Part shown: one piece after another, positions 7,262-10,638 of the stretch
How the letters are laid out: every line of letters starts with the position of its first letter
How positions within the stretch are numbered: position 1 is the stretch's first letter
DNA from: Acanthaster planci
Lineage: Eukaryota; Echinodermata; Asteroidea; Valvatida; Acanthasteridae
Reading direction: 5' to 3'
Assembly (NCBI RefSeq): GCF_001949145.1
Contig: NW_019092004.1
Span: 1-10,638, forward strand
DNA length: 10,638 bases
Made by a program: the position numbers and the translations under genes
Notes under the pieces: model-generated
The model's input: the letters and a program-made list of their open reading frames with translations, nothing else
Databases searched by the model: none
Told to the model about the DNA's origin: nothing

Positions 7262-7759
7262 CCCGCGCCGCAGACAGGCCGATCCCGGCGGGCCAGGTCG
7301 GACGACGTGCCGCGGAGGAGGCAGCGTCGCCGCCATGGGAGCTGCTTCTGGGAGAGGGGCGCCGCCACGCGGGGAGGCAGGGGTGCNCGCGACCGCCCCA
7401 AACTGATTTGAAATCCACGGTTAATAGTGTACCCCGCAGGAAGGCTCTCGGGGAGTTGCCAAGTCGGTCCCAATGCAATTGTGCGATCAGCTGTTCGGCA
7501 CGGATGAACCATGGCTTCCAGCCCGAGGGCGGCATCTGGCAGCGGGCGGCGTCGCTCCCGCTGTGGGTGCCGGACGGGTAGCGTTACGTGGGCGCCCGCT
7601 GAAGATTTCTTTCTCGGACTTCGTGTTCCGCGAAATGTCGCATCTCCAGTTACGCTTGGACTCGGGCGCTAAAACCGACTCGGCCCCACCCGTGAGCGCG
7701 TCGGTGAGGCACCCTAGCTCGCAAGAGCGTCTCTCGTCGGGGTCTGTTGGGCCCGAAAC
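7262..7759 (+). other. 3' external spacer / intergenic spacer, copy 2
   Basis: This follows the 28S 3' end of fragment C and repeats the blocks listed for 6152-6799, with lower GC and about 150 fewer bases. The missing part lies around the N at 7387. It ends at GTCTGTTGGGCCCGAAAC (7742-7759), the last sequence recognisable as ribosomal spacer. AT-rich locus DNA begins immediately after. Confidence 0.75.
7387..7387. other. Single N in 3' spacer
   Basis: An undetermined base lies at the point where this spacer copy is shorter than the copy at 6152-6799. It may mark a collapsed gap. Confidence 0.7.
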
Positions 7760-8228
7760 ACTACAAATTTCTCCCGTTTAAACGAATCTGAGTTAGACCT
7801 CTCTAACTCGGAAAGAAAACATCCATTCTGAAATAACAGCTTTCCCCAATGGACAATTTTTTTGCCCCCTTGTGGTTATAAACCAGTGTCCTATGCTTTT
7901 GACCTCTGCTAAGGGTACCTGTCCTTGGTACAAAGTAAATGACACATTTGTGTCATCCTTTGCTGGTTGTGGTCATTCATTGCTTTATTGATCACTGGCT
8001 TGATGCTGCGTAGTGATATGAAAATCAAAAAATAAGAATTTAGAGTTCATTGTCACGTACATTTAAAATCTATATGAAATGTTTGGTGCACATTGTGTCA
8101 TTAGTTAAAATGAAATATTCTGGGGCTTTTTTTTTTCCTTTCATGATGGAGTCTCCAAAGTAAATTGGCTGCCATATAAGGGCAAGGTTAAGGTGACTTC
8201 CTAATCTTCATTATCCATCAATTTACAG
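7760..8228. other. AT-rich intron or intergenic DNA upstream of the Tudor-like exon
   Basis: I see no exon I can support and no RNA gene in this stretch. The next exon downstream starts in phase 1, so at least one coding exon must lie 5' of it, outside the window or in the interrupted part of the locus. This suggests that most of the stretch is intronic. It ends with a normal acceptor (CCATCAATTTACAG, AG at 8227-8228). Confidence 0.55.
7788..7811. other. 10-bp stem hairpin next to the rDNA right border
   Basis: GAGTTAGA (7790-7797) and TCTAACTC (7802-7809) are perfect inverted complements around the 4-base loop CCTC. The stem extends by a T-G wobble pair and a C-G pair. It lies about 30 bases outside the right edge of the ribosomal block. 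Its function is unknown. Confidence 0.6.
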
Positions 8229-8468
8229 TCTTGGTGCAGTTCTACAAATGTTCAGTTTCTAAAGAAGGAAAAATGACAGCAAAATTCTCAGTTGGATGTT
8301 GCGTCCAGACATTCGATGAGTTGGGAAGATGGTGTGCAGCTGAAGTAGTCAAAAATGAAGAATGGGCATACCTAGTGAGTTTTATTGGATATACTGTGCT
8401 TGATATCTGGGTGGATGAACGTTCCTTAAGACATCCAGTACCTCCCTATGAAGAGTATCATCAGAGAC
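8229..8468 (+). CDS. Internal exon encoding a Tudor/chromo-barrel-like domain
   Basis: The exon is 240 bases, bordered by TTTACAG upstream and by AC|GTAAGT downstream, a near-consensus donor. It starts and ends in phase 1, so it encodes a self-contained module of about 80 residues. The peptide has the look of a royal-family barrel. A segment like FSVGCCVQTFDELGRWCAAE is followed by YLVSFIGYTVLDIWVDE and RSLRHP, matching the strand pattern 'G-x-V...W-x-A-x-V...Y-L-V-x-F-x-G-[YW]...D-x-W-V' seen in Tudor-knot and chromo-barrel proteins such as MSL3 and PHF20. Those domains bind methylated histone tails or nucleic acid, which would place the protein in the nucleus. The fold call comes from pattern only. 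I do not recognise the specific gene. The tail of the exon is Tyr/Glu/His/Arg-rich. Confidence 0.78.
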
Positions 8469-8925
8469 GTAAGTAACATGCTCATGTTCCATTTTAACAT
8501 TCAACTGTTGGTCTACCGGTATATCCGAAAGAAGTATGATTTAAAAAAAATAATATGTATTTCCAAAAGATGCCGGTACTTGTACAAAGAATTAATAAAT
8601 AAATAACAAATTAGTTATTTCTTTTTAAATGCACTCTACATGTTTCTGAAAGAAAAACCCAATTAAGAAGGATTAGTAAATCGGAATATTTGCGGCAGGC
8701 AAGTTGTCTGTGGTACATGTAAAAAGTGTTACCTGTTGATGTAATGAAATGCCATAAACCCTAGAAAGATATTTGAAAAGTCGTCCCGTTTTCATAAATC
8801 ACAGAATTCTACCTTTGAATATTCTACAGTTTAACACGGGTGAGCATTACAGCCAACAAATATCATATAGCTTTGTTAAAGAAAACCGCAGGCAAGCAAC
8901 AAAAAATCACTGTCACAAAAGGAAG
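8469..8925 (+). other. Intron between the first and second visible exons
   Basis: AT-rich sequence begins with the donor GTAAGT. Its 3' limit is uncertain. Two upstream AG sites (8829 and 8852) open other frames of 30-45 residues that run into 8926 and then stop, so part of this interval could be exonic. Confidence 0.55.
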
Positions 8926-9075
8926 CGGTACAGTTTTTGAGAGAGTGCCAGCAGAGCGACCAGGTTGAAACAAGTGATGGACACAAAGGCACTATTCTAA
9001 CAGTGGATCCCTTCAAAAGGATCTTTGTCCTGCATGATGGAATAGCAGTAAACCTTGAAAACATTTCATTTCCAG
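8926..9075 (+). CDS. Probable internal exon of the same gene
   Basis: The frame ending at TTTCCAG|GTAAAG (donor after 9075) is open back to a TAA at 8877. Using the AG at 8924-8925 gives a 150-base exon that starts and ends in phase 1, matching the phase of the exon before it. The peptide includes QVETSDGHKGTILTVDPF and then RIFVLHDGIAVNLENI, with alternating hydrophobic residues and a Gly/Asp turn suggestive of a second small beta-barrel. The weak point is the acceptor, because the DNA before it is purine-rich and lacks a pyrimidine tract. The donor and the downstream part of the frame are better supported than the start. Confidence 0.55.
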
Positions 9076-9161
9076 GTAAAGATTACTCGATAAATGTTTT
9101 AGGGTTTCCTACATACATCTTGGTCATGCATTTTTTAAACTTCTTCTTCCTATTAAACTAG

Positions 9162-9322
9162 TTCGAGGCATTAAATCAACGTGCCAGCAACCGCAAGTGA
9201 ACACTACTGACCCACTTTGTGACAAGAGCCTCCGATGTCCCGCGGTGATAAATCATTTGAAGCTGCAATTTATTTTGCCTCAAATTGATTGTATGGTTTG
9301 TACTTGCACATTGAAGACTTAA
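9162..9322 (+). CDS. Probable terminal coding exon with stop codon
   Basis: A strong acceptor precedes it: a pyrimidine-rich run TTCTTCTTCCTATTAAACTAG ends at 9161. Entering in phase 1, as the previous exon requires, gives an open frame of 52 codons to TAA at 9320-9322. The other two frames close sooner. The predicted C-terminus is Cys-rich toward its end (DCMVCTCTLKT) and I recognise no family in it. A polyadenylation signal lies 110 bases after the stop. An alternative is that the exon is shorter and splices again at a weak GT near 9244, with coding continuing outside the window. Confidence 0.5.
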
Positions 9323-9431
9323 ACTTTTTCTAGCACGAACTACTATTTATGGATATTCTTTGACTAACCTTATTTTGATTAAAATACCCTTATCATTTAG
9401 AAAGTGAGGAGGTTAGAATAACCCATTAATC

Positions 9432-9437
9432 AATAAA
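9432..9437 (+). terminator. Poly(A) signal AATAAA
   Basis: A canonical AATAAA lies 110 bases after the proposed stop codon, on the coding strand of the Tudor-like gene. AT-rich DNA makes chance hits common, but the spacing is right for a short 3' UTR. Confidence 0.5.
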
Positions 9438-9688
9438 TACTTGTAGTATTGCTTTTTCTGCGTTAAACTCTTAATGCTAGTATTCATATTAAGATTTATC
9501 CAATTTATTTTCTACATGAAATATTGCAGGGTATTTGTAATACAAAATGTATGACTCCATTGCGTGGGGTGATGCAAGTTCAGGAAAGATGTTCTCATGA
9601 ATCACAGAGTTTAGTATGCAAATTCTAGACTTTTAAGTTAGTGATTCGGCTTGTATTATGTGTGACAGTGATTGTCATCCGAACGTAA
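9438..9688. other. AT-rich 3' flank of the gene
   Basis: I see no gene, RNA or repeat here. It connects the end of the Tudor-like gene to the right copy of the 912-bp flanking repeat. The left copy has no matching sequence before it because the window begins there. Confidence 0.5.
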
Positions 9689-10600
9689 CTCAGATTGGTT
9701 ATGGTTATATAACTTGCTTGTATCAAAATAATTCAGGTGTGTTGTTTGTGTATTGTGCTTCAATTTTTTTATATCCACGTTCTTTTTTGTCAGTTTCTGT
9801 TAGTTAAAGGTGCTATGTAAAACTGTTTTTTATTATTATGTTCTCATGTTTCTTGATTCATTATGTGCTACAGAAACTTTTTCTGTGACGGCATTTTTAA
9901 TAGTTCACCCTTTATATACATCTTACAAAGACAACACACTTTGTTTTCTTAAACTGGTATTACTGTTGAAGTAAAAGTGTCGGAGTCTTTTGTCAGTTCT
10001 ACATAACTAAACAGTGGCGTAACTACGGGGGGGCACAGGGGTGCACGTGCCCCCCCGGAGGCCCGTGCCCCCCCGGTGCAACCCCCACATTTGAAATTTT
10101 GAAATGGACAAAAAATATATATCTACCTAGTTCAATTATTTTCAGTGCCCCCTGAAAAAAAATTGTGCACCCCCCAGGTGCCCCCTCAGCTGTGGCACCC
10201 TAGTTACGCCACTGTAACTAAATGAAGTTCATTATCTACTTCCCTAGTTGTAATTTATTTCCAATTTGGTAAAACTGTCAAATAGGACTCAAATTTGCTG
10301 TATGGTTTTGCATCTTCAATTAAGTGTGTTTATATCACATCTCTTATTTTGTGAATATTATTGAAGCTATACTACCCACTTTTATTCTTTCAAGATAGAA
10401 CAATTCAGTTGAATTTGAGCAAAATCCTCGTTTATTTTGTAGTTTTATGGAGTCGAATCAACATTGGTGTGTTATTCGAAGAATGCAGCATTAAAAATCT
10501 ATACAAACATGAAAGAATTGTTGAGACCATTTAAAACATGCAAGGGCAAATGAACACAATCCCACCCCATCCCCACAAACACCTTGAATTAAATAGATAA
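9689..10600. repeat. 912-bp flanking direct repeat, right copy
   Basis: This is the second copy of the segment at 4-915. It begins CTCAGATTGGTTATGG and ends AATTAAATAGATAA. Differences from the left copy include TTG to CTTG-type substitutions near the start, homopolymer length changes inside the MITE, and TATAC versus CATGC near the 3' end. It follows the 3' end of the Tudor-like gene, so the left copy may likewise be the 3' flank of another copy of that gene lying before the window. Confidence 0.93.
10012..10214. mobile_element. hAT-type MITE (203 bp), right copy
   Basis: It has the same CAGTGGCGTAACTA / TAGTTACGCCACTG ends and the same TAACTAAA target duplication (10004-10011 and 10215-10222) as the element at 327-529. 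The interior differs mainly in the lengths of C, G and A runs. Identical insertion site and target duplication show that this is a copy made by duplication of the host DNA, not an independent insertion. Confidence 0.92.
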
Positions 10601-10638
10601 TTGAAAGTGTAAATACAAGGAGCACGTTCAAACCTTGT
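10601..10638. other. Sequence beyond the right repeat copy
   Basis: These 38 bases do not match the sequence that follows the left repeat copy at 916. They may show the arrangement of the locus without the ribosomal block, but they are too short to interpret. Confidence 0.4.

Noticed and set aside
1101-7781. Many long open frames on both strands, for example 2490-3407 (+), 1904-2650 (-) and 6065-6835 (+)
   Set aside because: They overlap one another in several frames, are Arg/Pro/Gly/Ala-rich, and cross recognisable 28S, ITS2 and spacer sequence. GC-rich noncoding DNA lacks stop codons, so length is not evidence here.
4-10600. The 912-bp direct repeats as LTRs of a retrotransposon
   Set aside because: They lack TG...CA ends, a primer-binding site, a polypurine tract and any gag/pol coding. 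The DNA between them is rDNA and host exons.

Overview
This looks like nuclear DNA of an animal, most likely a deuterostome and perhaps a vertebrate. Three things point that way: spliced exons with GT-AG borders and an AATAAA signal, hAT-type miniature transposons with 8-bp target duplications, and a 28S rRNA gene with long GC-rich expansion segments. I cannot name the species.

The window has three compositional zones. AT-rich flanks (1-1028 and 7760-10638) surround a GC-rich block (about 1029-7759). The block is made entirely of ribosomal DNA on the + strand, but it is not a working rDNA unit. I see no 18S or 5.8S sequence. The order is: intergenic spacer with 212-bp subrepeats and promoter-like elements (1029-1745), external-spacer-like DNA (1746-2553), ITS2-like (2554-2770), 28S pseudogene A (2771-4250), a single N, ITS2-like again (4253-4556), 28S pseudogene B (4557-6151), 3' external spacer/IGS (6152-6799), a third promoter-like element (6788-6905), a 28S 3'-end fragment C (about 6906-7261), and a second 3' spacer (7262-7759) with a second N. 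A and B share one large internal deletion and a 12-base core deletion, are about 98% identical over 1.0 kb, and differ in what their 5' parts have lost. The long open frames in this GC-rich block are artefacts of composition. None looks like a protein gene.

Downstream on the + strand is the 3' part of a protein-coding gene. It has a well-supported 240-bp exon encoding a Tudor/chromo-barrel-like fold (8229-8468), a probable exon (8926-9075), and a probable terminal exon with stop (9162-9322), followed by AATAAA at 9432. Its earlier exons are not visible here.

The two ends of the window carry a 912-bp direct repeat (4-915 and 9689-10600, about 97-98% identical). Each copy holds the same 203-bp hAT MITE at the same site with the same target duplication. 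This indicates either a tandem duplication of the locus or two haplotypes placed in one contig. The repeat layout and the two single Ns mean that misassembly has to be considered for the whole rDNA arrangement.
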